This document shows, one piece after another, positions 1-9,230 of a stretch of 64,000 nucleotides of DNA (the first letter of the stretch is position 1; every line of letters begins with the position of its first letter). Both the position numbers and the translations under genes were made by a program. The notes below the pieces were generated by a model, which saw nothing but the letters and a program-made list of their open reading frames with translations, had not been told where the DNA came from and ran no database searches. The DNA is from Sulfurovum sp. (GTDB lineage Bacteria; Campylobacterota; Campylobacteria; Campylobacterales; Sulfurovaceae): assembly GCA_027081115.1 (NCBI GenBank), contig JALWLD010000112.1, positions 1 through 64,000 of the forward strand, read 5' to 3'.

Positions 1-721
1 CATCTACTGAGTAAACTCCACCAGTTGCAGTTGCAGTGAGGTTTTGTGTCGCACCATTTGCATCTGTGACTGCAAGAGTGATAATGGTTCCATCTACTGC
101 GTTTGTTGTACCTGTAATTGTTGGTGTCGTATCCTTGGTAAGATCCGGTGTATTTACAGTGATTGTTACTGCTTCAGTAACAGGACTAGAAACTGTTGAA
201 TCTCCCCCACTACTGCCTTCTGTCTCAGCAATTCCTCCAAGACCAGCTACACCGGCTAAAAAGCCTAGCGTGCTGAAACCTAAAGCATCTGTCCCTATCC
301 AAAGTGGACTGACGATTCCGTCTCCACCGAGTGCCTGACCTGCAGCATCACCACTGTTAAGAACACTGATAGCATCAGTATCTGCTGCACTTTCTGGAAC
401 AAAATTATAGTAGAGACCATTTTCTGCTTTTCCAACAAGCAGTTCTCCTGTTTGATCATAATAGCCATCAATGATCATATCAGGATCATTAATATCACTT
501 CCTTCAAATGCAATATGCAGGTCTTTACCAACACGTTTTGCCGTAATATTTTCAGGTGCATACCCTGTACTTTTTTCTATAAGGTCATATTTAACATTTG
601 AATGTGCCTGAATATGCACTGCTTTACCTGCTAAAGAAGGATTTGCCCCATGGGTCTTGACTGCATGGGATGAAATAGTACCTTCTGCTGAATTTATATG
701 AACAATAACTTCTCTAACCAT
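1..721 (-). CDS. BapA-type large surface adhesin, N-terminal part (runs off the left edge)
   Basis: Open frame of 240 codons without a stop; the C-terminus lies outside the window. The N-terminus (starting MVREVIVHI) followed by a segment on void/identity-like lines (DLHIAFEGSDINDPDMIIDG, a ligand-like 'YYDQTGELLVGKAENG') matches the BapA prefix-like domain at the start of type I-secreted biofilm adhesins. A Gly/Ala-rich hydrophobic stretch follows near residues 145-165, then the first bacterial Ig-like repeat (PTITGTTNAVDGTIITLAVT). Such proteins usually continue for thousands of residues of Ig repeats with a C-terminal RTX secretion signal, which cannot be seen here. Its ATG overlaps the stop of the upstream secreted-protein gene by one base, so the two are translationally coupled behind the c-di-GMP riboswitch. 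Confidence 0.75.
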   Translation of the reverse strand, partial: MVREVIVHINSAEGTISSHAVKTHGANPSLAGKAVHIQAHSNVKYDLIEKSTGYAPENITAKRVGKDLHIAFEGSDINDPDMIIDGYYDQTGELLVGKAENGLYYNFVPESAADTDAISVLNSGDAAGQALGGDGIVSPLWIGTDALGFSTLGFLAGVAGLGGIAETEGSSGGDSTVSSPVTEAVTITVNTPDLTKDTTPTITGTTNAVDGTIITLAVTDANGATQNLTATATGGVYSVD

Positions 722-1236
722 TATTTCGATCCTTTTGCTGTAGTATGAGGTTGTGTACATCGACGCTTATTGAGTCTTGAAATTGTATGTGCCTGTTTTT
801 TTCTAAACTGTTTTAAATATTTTTGACTTTCTTGGGCAGGAACTGCAGAAACCTTCAACGATTTTCCTGTTTTTACAATGCTATAAATATGTTTTTCAGA
901 AGTATGAAAAGTAACCCATTGTCCACCCTTTTTCTTCTCTTTATATTTAGAGGTCGTATTGGTATAGGCAAGGTTGATACGATGTCTTCCACTACAGACC
1001 AACTCTTCAGTATATGCTCCTGACAATAAAGATGAAACATACTCACCATCAATATAAATATTGATCGCCTGTCCTGTCACACTTTTTGGTCGGATAATAA
1101 TCATATGTGATAAGTTTGATGTACTTTGAAGCTCTTTCCCATCTGAAAATATTTCCCAGTTCTCTGATTTTGCAGATAGAGAAAGTGTAGAGAAGAGGAG
1201 CATAAGAATGACGAAACTATATTTTGCAAATTGCAT
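721..1236 (-). CDS. Small secreted protein of the adhesin operon, function unknown
   Basis: 171 residues. I chose the ATG at 1236 over the upstream in-frame TTG at 1257 because AAAAGGG lies six bases before it. Residues 1-22 are a Sec signal peptide ending LSLSAKS. The body has IIIRPKSVTGQAINIYIDGE and a basic tail (KKKGGQW, RLNKRRC). The block with a small ligand-like 'IYIDGEYVSSLLSGAYTEELVCSGRH' pattern, quoted here only in part, recalls DUF2846-like domains found in envelope lipoproteins, but the match is from memory and weak. First gene after the riboswitch, coupled by TAATG to the adhesin, so probably helps its export or anchoring. Two cysteines could form a periplasmic disulfide. Confidence 0.7.
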   Translation of the reverse strand: MQFAKYSFVILMLLFSTLSLSAKSENWEIFSDGKELQSTSNLSHMIIIRPKSVTGQAINIYIDGEYVSSLLSGAYTEELVCSGRHRINLAYTNTTSKYKEKKKGGQWVTFHTSEKHIYSIVKTGKSLKVSAVPAQESQKYLKQFRKKQAHTISRLNKRRCTQPHTTAKGSK

Positions 1237-1269
1237 TTGTACCCTTTTAATTAACAAATCTATTGAAAC

Positions 1270-1341
1270 AAATTGCAGCTTGGCGATCTACTTGAGACCC
1301 ATAGCTTTCCGTCCCATTCTCACGAATGGTTTGGCCTGATA
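1270..1341 (-). ncRNA. Cyclic-di-GMP-I (GEMM-I) riboswitch aptamer
   Basis: On the minus strand the leader contains CAGGCCAAACC, then the hairpin CCATTCGTGAGAATGG capped by a GNRA loop (GTGA), then GACGGAAAGC, a second imperfect stem opening GGGTCT and closing AGATCGCC, and AAGCTGC. These are the signature elements of the c-di-GMP-I aptamer in the same order as the Vibrio Vc2 RNA. Relative to Vc2, the pair G21-C46 is replaced by C21-G46, a compensatory change; the ligand-contacting G20 and stacking A47 are retained. AGCT on each side of the second stem can pair. The outer P1 helix looks weak. No U-tract hairpin follows; the ATG is about 35 bases downstream, so control of translation initiation is more likely than termination. 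Confidence 0.85.
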
Positions 1342-1371
1342 ATATACTCTTAATAGAGTACTACATCATTA

Positions 1372-1377
1372 ATTATA
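1372..1377 (-). promoter_or_regulatory. Probable -10 element of the adhesin operon
   Basis: TATAAT on the minus strand about 30 bases before the riboswitch aptamer. A six-base inverted repeat (TACTCT/AGAGTA, 1345-1360) lies between it and the aptamer. I could not settle a -35 at proper spacing. Confidence 0.45.
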
Positions 1378-1464
1378 CTATATAAATGTCATCAAAATGT
1401 CACTTTTTACAATCTTTATTAGGATTTATATATACACGGTAACACTGTTTTAGAAACTTTCCTA

Positions 1465-1665
1465 TTATAAAGTACTATATCTGCCCATTTAAGCGCTGTA
1501 TCATCTTTGTATGCCTAGAAACCCTGAAATCCATCTTCTACCAAAAAAACCACACTCAGGAAATTCTCCAAAACTTCATACATTTCCTGACGTATATACG
1601 GGTTACCTTCTACATAAAAGTAAGAAAGATCGTAGCTGGTTTTTATAAGCGTATTTACAAATATA
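1465..1665 (-). pseudogene. Decayed receiver domain of a response regulator
   Basis: A minus-strand frame without a usable start reads SYDLSYFYVEGNPYIRQEMY, then EVLENFLSVVFLVEDGFQGF, then a TAG, then AYKDDTALKWADIVL. This follows the first half of a CheY-like receiver: beta-1 with the acidic pocket, helix 1, beta-2 and the 'EDG..G...YK' segment, aligning with the intact regulator at 4359-5093. The expected second acidic residue is Gly (VEGN instead of VEDN), there is an in-frame stop, and the phosphoacceptor and output domain are missing. It lies directly upstream of the histidine kinase gene, suggesting a regulator once encoded there or a duplicate of the neighbouring one. Confidence 0.6.
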
Positions 1666-1690
1666 ATCTTTCTTCTTTACTGATTTATGT

Positions 1691-1696
1691 TATAGT
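1691..1696 (+). promoter_or_regulatory. Candidate -10 of the hybrid kinase gene
   Basis: TATAGT about 40 bases before the ATG at 1737, within AT-rich DNA; the ribosome site before the start is CAGGGAA. Assigned by position and sequence only. Confidence 0.3.
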
Positions 1697-1736
1697 ATAA
1701 CTAAACAATGTCGTTAAAATATCACAGGGAAATTAT

Positions 1737-4346
1737 ATGAAATTTTTGAAATCATTACTTCTAATGATACTTATTTTAACGTTTAACATATATGCCCAAG
1801 AGACAACTCCGGCAAAAACAACACTGTATCTCCAAGGGAAACATCGGTTTGAATTTGCCGGCTTCTATGCGGCTAAGGAGAAAGGGTTTTACAAAAAGGG
1901 CGGGCTGGATGTCTCGTTTGTTGAATTTGAAAAAAACAAAAACATTACAGAAAAAGTTTTAAGCGGAAAAGCTCAGTATGGACTTGGAGACGCATCTATT
2001 GTAGCAGACTATCTTAAGGGAAAAAGTCTTGTTCTACTAGCAAACTTTTTTAAACAGTCACCTCTGGTACTCATAGCTCAGGAAAACATCAAAACACCTG
2101 CTGAACTTAGCAATAAAAAGATCATGGGTCTTTCGAACAGTATTCATGATATTACACTCTTAACTATGCTCAACAAATTCAATATTGGACTTGACAATAT
2201 TACTACAGTACCAGCAAGTTTCAATACAGATGCCTTCATAGATAAAAAAGTAGATGCCATGAGTGTTTTTACCACTAATGAGCTCTACAGCTTAAATCAA
2301 AAAGATGTCAAATACAATATTTTTGACCCTGTCATTTATGGTGCCAAACATTATACTGCCAATCTCTTCACCTCCGCCAAAGAGCTTCATGAACACCCCG
2401 AACAAGTTGCACGTTTTACAAAAGCTTCCATAGAGGGCTGGGAATATGCCCTGGGACATAAAAAAGAGATCGTAGAACTGATACTAAAGAAGTACAATAC
2501 TCAACATAAAAGCAAAGCAGCACTTCTTTTTGAAGCAAAACAGATAGAACAGCTCATGCTTCCGTCTATGCATAAGATAGGCAGTATAGATATCTATAGA
2601 ATTGAAGAGATTGCCGAAAGCTTTATACAGGCAGGTTTTGTTGACACACCTGTAAACAGAGATATCAGTCATTTTATTTACCATTATGATTCCCAATCAA
2701 AAAAAAGGGTCTGGAAAAAGAAAACAGCTGAAAATAGCATGATCGATGAAGTAGTACTGTTAACAGCCGAGGAGAAAAAGTACCTTTCATCCAAAAAAGT
2801 GGTCACAATGTGTATTGACCCGGACTGGATGCCATACGAATCAATAAAACAGGAAAAACATATTGGTATCAGTGCCGATTATTTAAAAAAGATTTCGTTA
2901 TTGATCCACATACCTTTCACACTTATTCATACAAAAAGCTGGAGTGAATCTTTGGCCATGTTCAAAGACAAGCAATGTGATATTCTCTCTTTGGTAGCAC
3001 AAACACCAAAACGTCTGAAGGAAATGTCATTTACCAAACCCTATTTGTCTTCTCCTCTGGTCCTTGCTACGACCTATGATAAATCATTTATCTCTGATAT
3101 CTCAAAACTGAAAGAAAAGAAAGTAGGTTTAGTGCGAAGCTATGCCAGTTCAGAACTGCTTAAAAATAAATATCTTGATATTCATTTTATAGAAGTCGAT
3201 ACCCTTTCAGAAGGTCTGAAAAAACTTGAAAACAGTGAACTCTATGCAATGATAGATACACTGACGACACTCTCATACCAGATTCAGAACTATTTTCCCA
3301 AACAACTTAAAATTTCAGGACAGCTACAAGATCAACTGCATCTGGGGATTGCCGTACAGAAAACAGAACCTGAACTACTCTCTATCCTCAATAAAGCGAT
3401 TAACACAATTAAAACTGACAGCAATCAATATATTTTAAACCAATGGGTCAAAGTAAGATTTGAAAAAGGAGACCGTTCTGTTGAAGCTTTCTTAAAAATC
3501 ATTTTACCTGTTTTACTGCTTTTCGGGCTCTTGATTATCAGTCATTTTATACAGCGTCAATACAGTAAACGTCTCAAAAAACAAGTTAATCTAAACATTG
3601 AAGCCTTACGGGAAAAAGATGAAGTACTCATCCAAAAACAGAGAATGGCAGACATGGGAGAAATGCTCTCCATGATCGCACACCAGTGGAGACAGCCGTT
3701 AGGTGCCATCAATTCAACCATATCAGGAGTACATATTAAAATAGCCAGTGGACAATACAACCTGGACCATCCTGCAGATCAGGAAGATTTTCTTAACTAT
3801 TTAGAGAGAAAGCTTAGCAATATTACCCAATATGTACAACACTTATCAACTACAACTGATGATTTCAGAAACTTTTTCAATCCTAATAAAAATAAAGAAC
3901 TCACTTCTTTGGTTCTCCCTATTGAAAGTGCACTGAATATTGTAGAAAACTCTCTACAAAAAAGTGGGATAAAAATAATCAAAGATTTACAGGAAAATCC
4001 TACCTTCAATATGTATCCCAACGAAATTGTACAAGTTATACTTAATCTATTAAAAAACAGCGAATATAATTTTTTGGATAAAAAAATAAAAGATCCAAAA
4101 ATCATTATTGTAACCTATACACGAAAAAACAAAACCGTTATCAGTGTATGTGACAATGGGGGAGGGATTCCTGCAAATATTGCAAAGAAGATATTTACAC
4201 CATATTTTAGTACTAAAACTGAAAGAAATGGTACAGGGCTTGGTTTATATATGTCCAAAATCATCATTGAAGACCATCATAATGGCTCATTGGCCATGAA
4301 AAACCGTCATGATGGAGTCTGCTTTGAAATGATCTTTAAAATATAA
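1737..4346 (+). CDS. Sensor histidine kinase with NMT1-like and SBP_bac_3 periplasmic domains
   Basis: 869 residues. Signal peptide (1-20), an NMT1/THI5-like solute-binding domain (about 28-310, with FEFAGFYAAKEKGFYKKGGL typical of that family), a family 3 amino-acid-binding-type domain (about 352-575, CIDPDWMPYE then GISADYL), one membrane helix (about 586-606), a short coiled linker, HisKA with the phosphoacceptor His near 649 (SMIAHQWRQP) and HATPase_c with N box near 762, DNGGGIP near 805 and GTGLGLYMSK near 832. The kinase subtype resembles the DctB/NtrB-like 'AHQWRQPL' group common in Campylobacterota. It should sense one or two small molecules, such as a pyrimidine-like or amino-acid ligand, in the periplasm. 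It converges on the response regulator at 4359-5093 with 12 bases between the stops, its likely partner. Confidence 0.85.
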   Translation: MKFLKSLLLMILILTFNIYAQETTPAKTTLYLQGKHRFEFAGFYAAKEKGFYKKGGLDVSFVEFEKNKNITEKVLSGKAQYGLGDASIVADYLKGKSLVLLANFFKQSPLVLIAQENIKTPAELSNKKIMGLSNSIHDITLLTMLNKFNIGLDNITTVPASFNTDAFIDKKVDAMSVFTTNELYSLNQKDVKYNIFDPVIYGAKHYTANLFTSAKELHEHPEQVARFTKASIEGWEYALGHKKEIVELILKKYNTQHKSKAALLFEAKQIEQLMLPSMHKIGSIDIYRIEEIAESFIQAGFVDTPVNRDISHFIYHYDSQSKKRVWKKKTAENSMIDEVVLLTAEEKKYLSSKKVVTMCIDPDWMPYESIKQEKHIGISADYLKKISLLIHIPFTLIHTKSWSESLAMFKDKQCDILSLVAQTPKRLKEMSFTKPYLSSPLVLATTYDKSFISDISKLKEKKVGLVRSYASSELLKNKYLDIHFIEVDTLSEGLKKLENSELYAMIDTLTTLSYQIQNYFPKQLKISGQLQDQLHLGIAVQKTEPELLSILNKAINTIKTDSNQYILNQWVKVRFEKGDRSVEAFLKIILPVLLLFGLLIISHFIQRQYSKRLKKQVNLNIEALREKDEVLIQKQRMADMGEMLSMIAHQWRQPLGAINSTISGVHIKIASGQYNLDHPADQEDFLNYLERKLSNITQYVQHLSTTTDDFRNFFNPNKNKELTSLVLPIESALNIVENSLQKSGIKIIKDLQENPTFNMYPNEIVQVILNLLKNSEYNFLDKKIKDPKIIIVTYTRKNKTVISVCDNGGGIPANIAKKIFTPYFSTKTERNGTGLGLYMSKIIIEDHHNGSLAMKNRHDGVCFEMIFKI

Positions 4347-4358
4347 AACTTTTAAACT

Positions 4359-5093
4359 CTACTGTTTTTGTGTAAGTTTATATCCCATACCGTAAATACT
4401 ACTGACTGCTTTTTCAGGAAGTTTTTTACGTAATTTAAAGACAAGGTTTCGAATATTTTTTTCATCCAGTTCTACTCCCTGTATATAAAAGTGCTGAATG
4501 ATATCATCATTGGTACAGACCTGCTCCTCTTTCTCAACCAAAAGTTGCATCAAAAGAATTTCATGTTTGGTTAAAGTCACAGGTAAATTATCTCTTTGCA
4601 ATACATGTTTTTCCCTGTGCCATACCGTTTTCTCTCCCATGTCAAAAATTGTACTCTGAGGCAATACTTCTTCCTCTTTATTGATCTTACTACATACATA
4701 AATAAGAGTATCAAGCAGCCGTTCATGCTGTACAGGTTTATTGATAAATTGTGCTATCCCCAGATTAATAAGCCGAAGGAGATACTCAGTATCCGTATGG
4801 GCAGACAGAATGATAATCTGCTGATTTTCATTTTCTTTACGAAGAATTTCACAAAAATCCACACCATTCATTACAGGCATAACTATATCTGAGATAACAA
4901 TATCGAATGTTTTACCATACTCTGATTGATATTCCTTATAGAAACCTAATGCTTCTACACCATTTGAGGCCACAACAACCATTTTAAACAAGTCTTCAAG
5001 CATCTCTGCCATATCATTACGTAAAGGCTCATAATCCTCCACTAAAAGTAGTGTCAACTCTTTAGTTTGAGAAAATAGTGTTTTATAATCCAT
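4359..5093 (-). CDS. OmpR-type response regulator
   Basis: 244 residues. Receiver domain (about 13-130: LLLVEDYEPLRNDM, phosphoacceptor Asp in VISDIVMPVMNG, IILSAH, FINKPV) and a winged-helix Trans_reg_C output domain (about 150-240: LTKHEILLMQLL, GMGYKL at the end). The gene starts at an ATG sharing its A with the TAA of mfd (TAATG), so it is the last gene of the mfd transcript although its likely partner kinase is convergent. Its target genes cannot be read from the window. Confidence 0.85.
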   Translation of the reverse strand: MDYKTLFSQTKELTLLLVEDYEPLRNDMAEMLEDLFKMVVVASNGVEALGFYKEYQSEYGKTFDIVISDIVMPVMNGVDFCEILRKENENQQIIILSAHTDTEYLLRLINLGIAQFINKPVQHERLLDTLIYVCSKINKEEEVLPQSTIFDMGEKTVWHREKHVLQRDNLPVTLTKHEILLMQLLVEKEEQVCTNDDIIQHFYIQGVELDEKNIRNLVFKLRKKLPEKAVSSIYGMGYKLTQKQ

Positions 5094-8071
5094 TACCTTT
5101 CCTCTCTTAAAAAAACCATTGCTGTAGCAATGATATCATCATCATCTTTTGAACGAGATTTAAGTACCCTTCTCTCCTTACCCTCTTCTCTAAACTCAAT
5201 AAAGACATTTTCTCCATAAGAGGAGACTTTAGAGATACCTTTCTCTCTGGCAAGTACTTTCATTACGATCACATCAATGAACTGTCTTGTAATGGTATCA
5301 AGTTTACCAAACCTGTCTGCTATTTCAGATTCTATCTCATATACTTCTGCGGTACTCTCACAAAGAGATAGCCGACGATAGAGTTCAAGTCTCAGCCTGT
5401 CTTCTTCTATAAGCTCTTCATTCAAGTAAGCATCGATAGCCAGCTTCATGTCAATATTCTGTGCCACTTCTTTATCTTGTCCCGAAAGCTCTTTAATAGC
5501 ATCTTCAAGCATACGCAGATAGAGTGAGTACCCTATCTGTTTAATATGTCCTGACTGTGCTTCACCAATAATATTACCTCCGCCACGTATCTCAAGATCA
5601 TGGAAAGCGAGTACTGCACCTGAACCTAAGTCTGAGTTGGATTCCAAAGCCAAAAGTCTGCGTTTGGCATTGTCTGTTAAACGCTCTTTATCTGCTACCA
5701 TAAAGTAACAATAACCTTCTTTACCTCCACGCCCTACACGACCACGTAACTGATGCAAATCTGCTATACCGAAATTGTCTGCACCATCTACCATCATTGT
5801 ATTGGCATGTGGCATATGAATACCAGATTCTACAATAGAAGTAGAGAGAAGAACATCATACTCTCCATCTTCAAACAACATCATTTCATCTTCTGTCTCT
5901 TTGGCTGAAATTTTTGAGTGTAATACAGCAATTCTCAATTTTGGTAAAATTTTTAAAAGCTGTTTCTTCTTCTCTTCAATACCTGCAATGGAGTTGAACA
6001 CATAAAAGATCTGTCCACCACGACGCATCTCACGAAGCAATGCCTCTTTAATGATCTTTTCGTCATAAGATTTGACAAATGTTCTTACCCCTTGTCGTTC
6101 TGTTGGCGGAGTTAAGATTTCTGAAAAACTTTTTACTTCAGACATCGCTAAATTTAAAGAGCGAGGGATAGGTGTAGCTGACATGGAAAGTAAGTGTACA
6201 TCAATTGCTATCTCTTTCAATGCTTCTTTTTGCTTTACACCAAATTTATGCTCTTCATCGATGATAACCAAAGCAAGATTCTTAAACTTGGCTTTCAACA
6301 ATGCATGTGTACCTACAACTACATCTATAGTACCCTCTTCTAAACCTCTGAGTGTCAATGTTTTCTCTTTGGCAGTAGAAAACCTATCGAGTTTTGCTAC
6401 CTTAATGCCATGTGTATAAAAACGCTCTTTAAGTGATTTGAAATGTTGTGATGAAAGTAGTGTTGTAGGGGCGATCATCATTGCCTGATAACCATTTTTT
6501 ACTGCCACGAACATCCCATTCATTGCCACTTCTGTTTTTCCAAATCCTACATCTGCTGAAAGCAGTCTATCCATCATTTTACCCGAAGCCATATCATCAA
6601 GCATATCATTAATAGCTCGTTCCTGATCTTCAGTATGCATAAAACCTGCTTCAGACATAAAAATGGCATGCTCTTCCATGTCACGTTTAAGCACAATCCC
6701 TTTTTTCAAATGTCTTTGGGCAGAGAGGTTAATGATTTGCGAGGCAATGGCGAAAAGTTTCTCTTTTACTTTGGCTTTTAGCTTTTTAAAGCTGGCTTTG
6801 CCTAGCTTATCCAAAATAGGCAATGAGCCTCCCTCAGCTACATACCTGTCTATCACTTCCAAAGATGAAACAGGGATGAGCAGTGAATCTTCATTTTGAT
6901 ACATCATGACCACAAATTCAGAAGTAGCACCCAGTACATCACGTTTTTCAATACCTCGGAAAATACCCACTCCATAATTCTCATGCACAACATAATCACC
7001 AGGTTTCAACTCATCCAAAATAATACTGGCTTTTTTAACACGTTTACGTTTTATAGGTTTATTGAGAGAGAGTATAAGCCTGTCTGCACCCAAAATATTT
7101 ACAATCCCTTCTTGGTACACGAACTCGATATCTTCAAAAGAAGAGAGCTCGGAACCTCGGACTATACTCTCGTTTTTAGCAAGAATAGTAATCTTTTTGT
7201 CTGTATGTGATTCCAGTAATTTGTTTGGGCTTACCGCTTCCAAATCACGGTATTTACTGCCTTCTGGAATCGTAGGAAGTAAAAAATCTTTACGGGGCAG
7301 CAGAGGCTCAGTCAATTCATAAACCTCTTTAAGCTCTTCATCCATATTCGAGGCCATAATAGCATCAAACTGTACTAAAGCACTCTCTGCCAACGCTTCT
7401 AAATGCCAAAGACCAAGAGAATCAATATCTTTTACAAAAGTATCATAAACACTACGTTCACATCTACCTTTTAATGTCTCATACTGACTTTTATCTAGCG
7501 CCAAAAATGCAGGTATAATTTCTAATGCCTCCAACTCATCAGGTAAACGCTTTTGTGTATTCACATCATAACAATGGATCGCTTCTACCTCTTCATCAAA
7601 GAGGGAGATACGATATGGCTGTTCTACCTGAATTGGATAGATATCAATGATATCTCCACGGAAAGAGACTTCTCCTCTTTGTGAAGCAATATCTACAAAA
7701 TGATACCCCCATTGGTACAAAGTATCTTTGAGTTCTTTTAAATGAAGCGTATCGCCAAACTCTATCGTTCTTGTAGCAAAGAGCTCCGGTTTTGGAAAAG
7801 GAATAAACAAGGTACGCATAGGAGAAATAAGTACTTTTCTTTTTTGGCTGCTATGGTACGATGCCAACTGAGTAAAAAGATCCTGTAGGTCATCTCCATA
7901 AGCACGCAGATCTTCTCCCACACTGACACGAAGATCTGGTAAGACAAAAGTATCATACTTTAAGAGTACAGCAACATCACGTATCTGCATCGCTTCTTTA
8001 TCATCTTTACAGATGAGTAACTTTGTCTCTTTTAACGCTTCTAAATATTCATATATATTACTTTGATACAT
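5093..8071 (-). CDS. mfd: Transcription-repair coupling factor Mfd
   Basis: 992 residues, about the length of Campylobacter Mfd and shorter than the E. coli protein. N-terminal UvrB-homology region, then the RNA-polymerase-interacting CarD-like domain (GDYVVHENYGVGIF, near 360), then the superfamily 2 translocase: Walker A in DVGFGKTEVAM, DEEH in VIIDEEHKFG, SATPIPRSL, and HQLRGRVGRG in motif VI; a C-terminal TRCF domain follows. It removes RNA polymerase stalled at DNA lesions and recruits UvrA. It overlaps folC by 14 bases upstream and the regulator gene by one base downstream. Confidence 0.95.
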   Translation of the reverse strand: MYQSNIYEYLEALKETKLLICKDDKEAMQIRDVAVLLKYDTFVLPDLRVSVGEDLRAYGDDLQDLFTQLASYHSSQKRKVLISPMRTLFIPFPKPELFATRTIEFGDTLHLKELKDTLYQWGYHFVDIASQRGEVSFRGDIIDIYPIQVEQPYRISLFDEEVEAIHCYDVNTQKRLPDELEALEIIPAFLALDKSQYETLKGRCERSVYDTFVKDIDSLGLWHLEALAESALVQFDAIMASNMDEELKEVYELTEPLLPRKDFLLPTIPEGSKYRDLEAVSPNKLLESHTDKKITILAKNESIVRGSELSSFEDIEFVYQEGIVNILGADRLILSLNKPIKRKRVKKASIILDELKPGDYVVHENYGVGIFRGIEKRDVLGATSEFVVMMYQNEDSLLIPVSSLEVIDRYVAEGGSLPILDKLGKASFKKLKAKVKEKLFAIASQIINLSAQRHLKKGIVLKRDMEEHAIFMSEAGFMHTEDQERAINDMLDDMASGKMMDRLLSADVGFGKTEVAMNGMFVAVKNGYQAMMIAPTTLLSSQHFKSLKERFYTHGIKVAKLDRFSTAKEKTLTLRGLEEGTIDVVVGTHALLKAKFKNLALVIIDEEHKFGVKQKEALKEIAIDVHLLSMSATPIPRSLNLAMSEVKSFSEILTPPTERQGVRTFVKSYDEKIIKEALLREMRRGGQIFYVFNSIAGIEEKKKQLLKILPKLRIAVLHSKISAKETEDEMMLFEDGEYDVLLSTSIVESGIHMPHANTMMVDGADNFGIADLHQLRGRVGRGGKEGYCYFMVADKERLTDNAKRRLLALESNSDLGSGAVLAFHDLEIRGGGNIIGEAQSGHIKQIGYSLYLRMLEDAIKELSGQDKEVAQNIDMKLAIDAYLNEELIEEDRLRLELYRRLSLCESTAEVYEIESEIADRFGKLDTITRQFIDVIVMKVLAREKGISKVSSYGENVFIEFREEGKERRVLKSRSKDDDDIIATAMVFLREER

Positions 8072-9218
8072 CGTACCTCTTTAAAAATGCTTCCACAACA
8101 TAAAAAGACCCAAAAACAAGATAATCTTCATTGTTGTCTATCTGATTTTTAAACTCACTGTATGACAAATCAATGTTTTGCAAAGCATTTTCTATTTGAT
8201 CCAGAGTTGTTGCCCTTTGTGACTCTATCTTTATAATTTCAACCCGTTTCACCTTTGGCTTTAAAATAGACAGCACTTCTTCATAATCCTTATCATCCAA
8301 AGAATTATAGATCAGGACTACTTTTTTATCCAAAGCTTTAGCTATTGCTTTTGCTGCCAAAGGATTATGTCCAACATCAATCCGAATATTTTTAGTTAAC
8401 GGATAAAAACGTCCAAAAAGTTCTAAATTCTCAAGATTGTGGACTTGATATGATATACCCATTATATCTAAAGCCTTTAGTGCAACTTTCGCATTATCTA
8501 TAAGATAAGAGGGCCAGGCATTTTGTATAGCAATATGCTCTAGTACTTCAGGAATACTAAATTCAGCATACTGAACATTAAATATTTTAGCACCTTTTTG
8601 TGCTGAAATATTTTTTGCCACGTTAATAACCTCATCATAAACCTGAGGTGCCAACAGTACATTATTTTGTATACTTCGTATCTTTGTAGTGGCAATCTCT
8701 TCTATAGTCGTGCCTAAAAAAGCCTGATGATCTACACCTATAGGTGTAATAATACTTAGCTCTTTGTCACATACATTCGTTGCATCAAATTCTCCTCCAA
8801 GTCCTGCCTCCAAGACCATTAAATCACACTTCTCAAACACCATAAATGACAACAGTGTTGTATACTCAAAATAGGAGAGTTGCTCTGATATCTCTTGACC
8901 TAAAAGTATAAAAAGTTTTTGATGTGCCTCTTCCAGAATTTCATCTGAAACATCAACCCCATTAATCCAAATACGTTCATTAAATTTTAAAATATGTGGA
9001 GAAGAGTAATGCCCGACGGATAAACCACTTTTATATGCCAGATGAGCTATCATACGACCTGTAGAACCTTTACCGTTTGTCCCTACGATATGTATGGTTT
9101 TAGGACATCTAATATGGGGGGTTAAGCATGCATAAGCTCTATGTACACGCTCATGATCTATCTCTTTATAGTAGAGGGGTTTTGTATTTAGGAAACTATC
9201 TAAAGAGACTACTGACAC
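8058..9218 (-). CDS. folC: Dihydrofolate synthase / folylpolyglutamate synthase
   Basis: 386 residues. Mur-ligase-like ATP site GTNGKGSTGRMI near residue 47, LEAGLGGEFDATN and GVDHQAFLG in the central domain, and RIDVGHNPLAA opening the C-terminal domain. The enzyme adds glutamate to dihydropteroate and to folates. The 3' end overlaps mfd by 14 bases, and the lptE-like gene ends 12 bases upstream. Confidence 0.92.
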   Translation of the reverse strand: MSVVSLDSFLNTKPLYYKEIDHERVHRAYACLTPHIRCPKTIHIVGTNGKGSTGRMIAHLAYKSGLSVGHYSSPHILKFNERIWINGVDVSDEILEEAHQKLFILLGQEISEQLSYFEYTTLLSFMVFEKCDLMVLEAGLGGEFDATNVCDKELSIITPIGVDHQAFLGTTIEEIATTKIRSIQNNVLLAPQVYDEVINVAKNISAQKGAKIFNVQYAEFSIPEVLEHIAIQNAWPSYLIDNAKVALKALDIMGISYQVHNLENLELFGRFYPLTKNIRIDVGHNPLAAKAIAKALDKKVVLIYNSLDDKDYEEVLSILKPKVKRVEIIKIESQRATTLDQIENALQNIDLSYSEFKNQIDNNEDYLVFGSFYVVEAFLKRYDVSK

Positions 9219-9230
9219 AAAACTATCTCA

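Noticed and set aside
36-338. Plus-strand frame of 100 codons
   Set aside because: Shadow of the adhesin gene, whose minus-strand frame has clear Ig-like repeats.
823-1023. Plus-strand frame within the small secreted protein gene
   Set aside because: Antisense shadow; no ribosome site and no recognised features.
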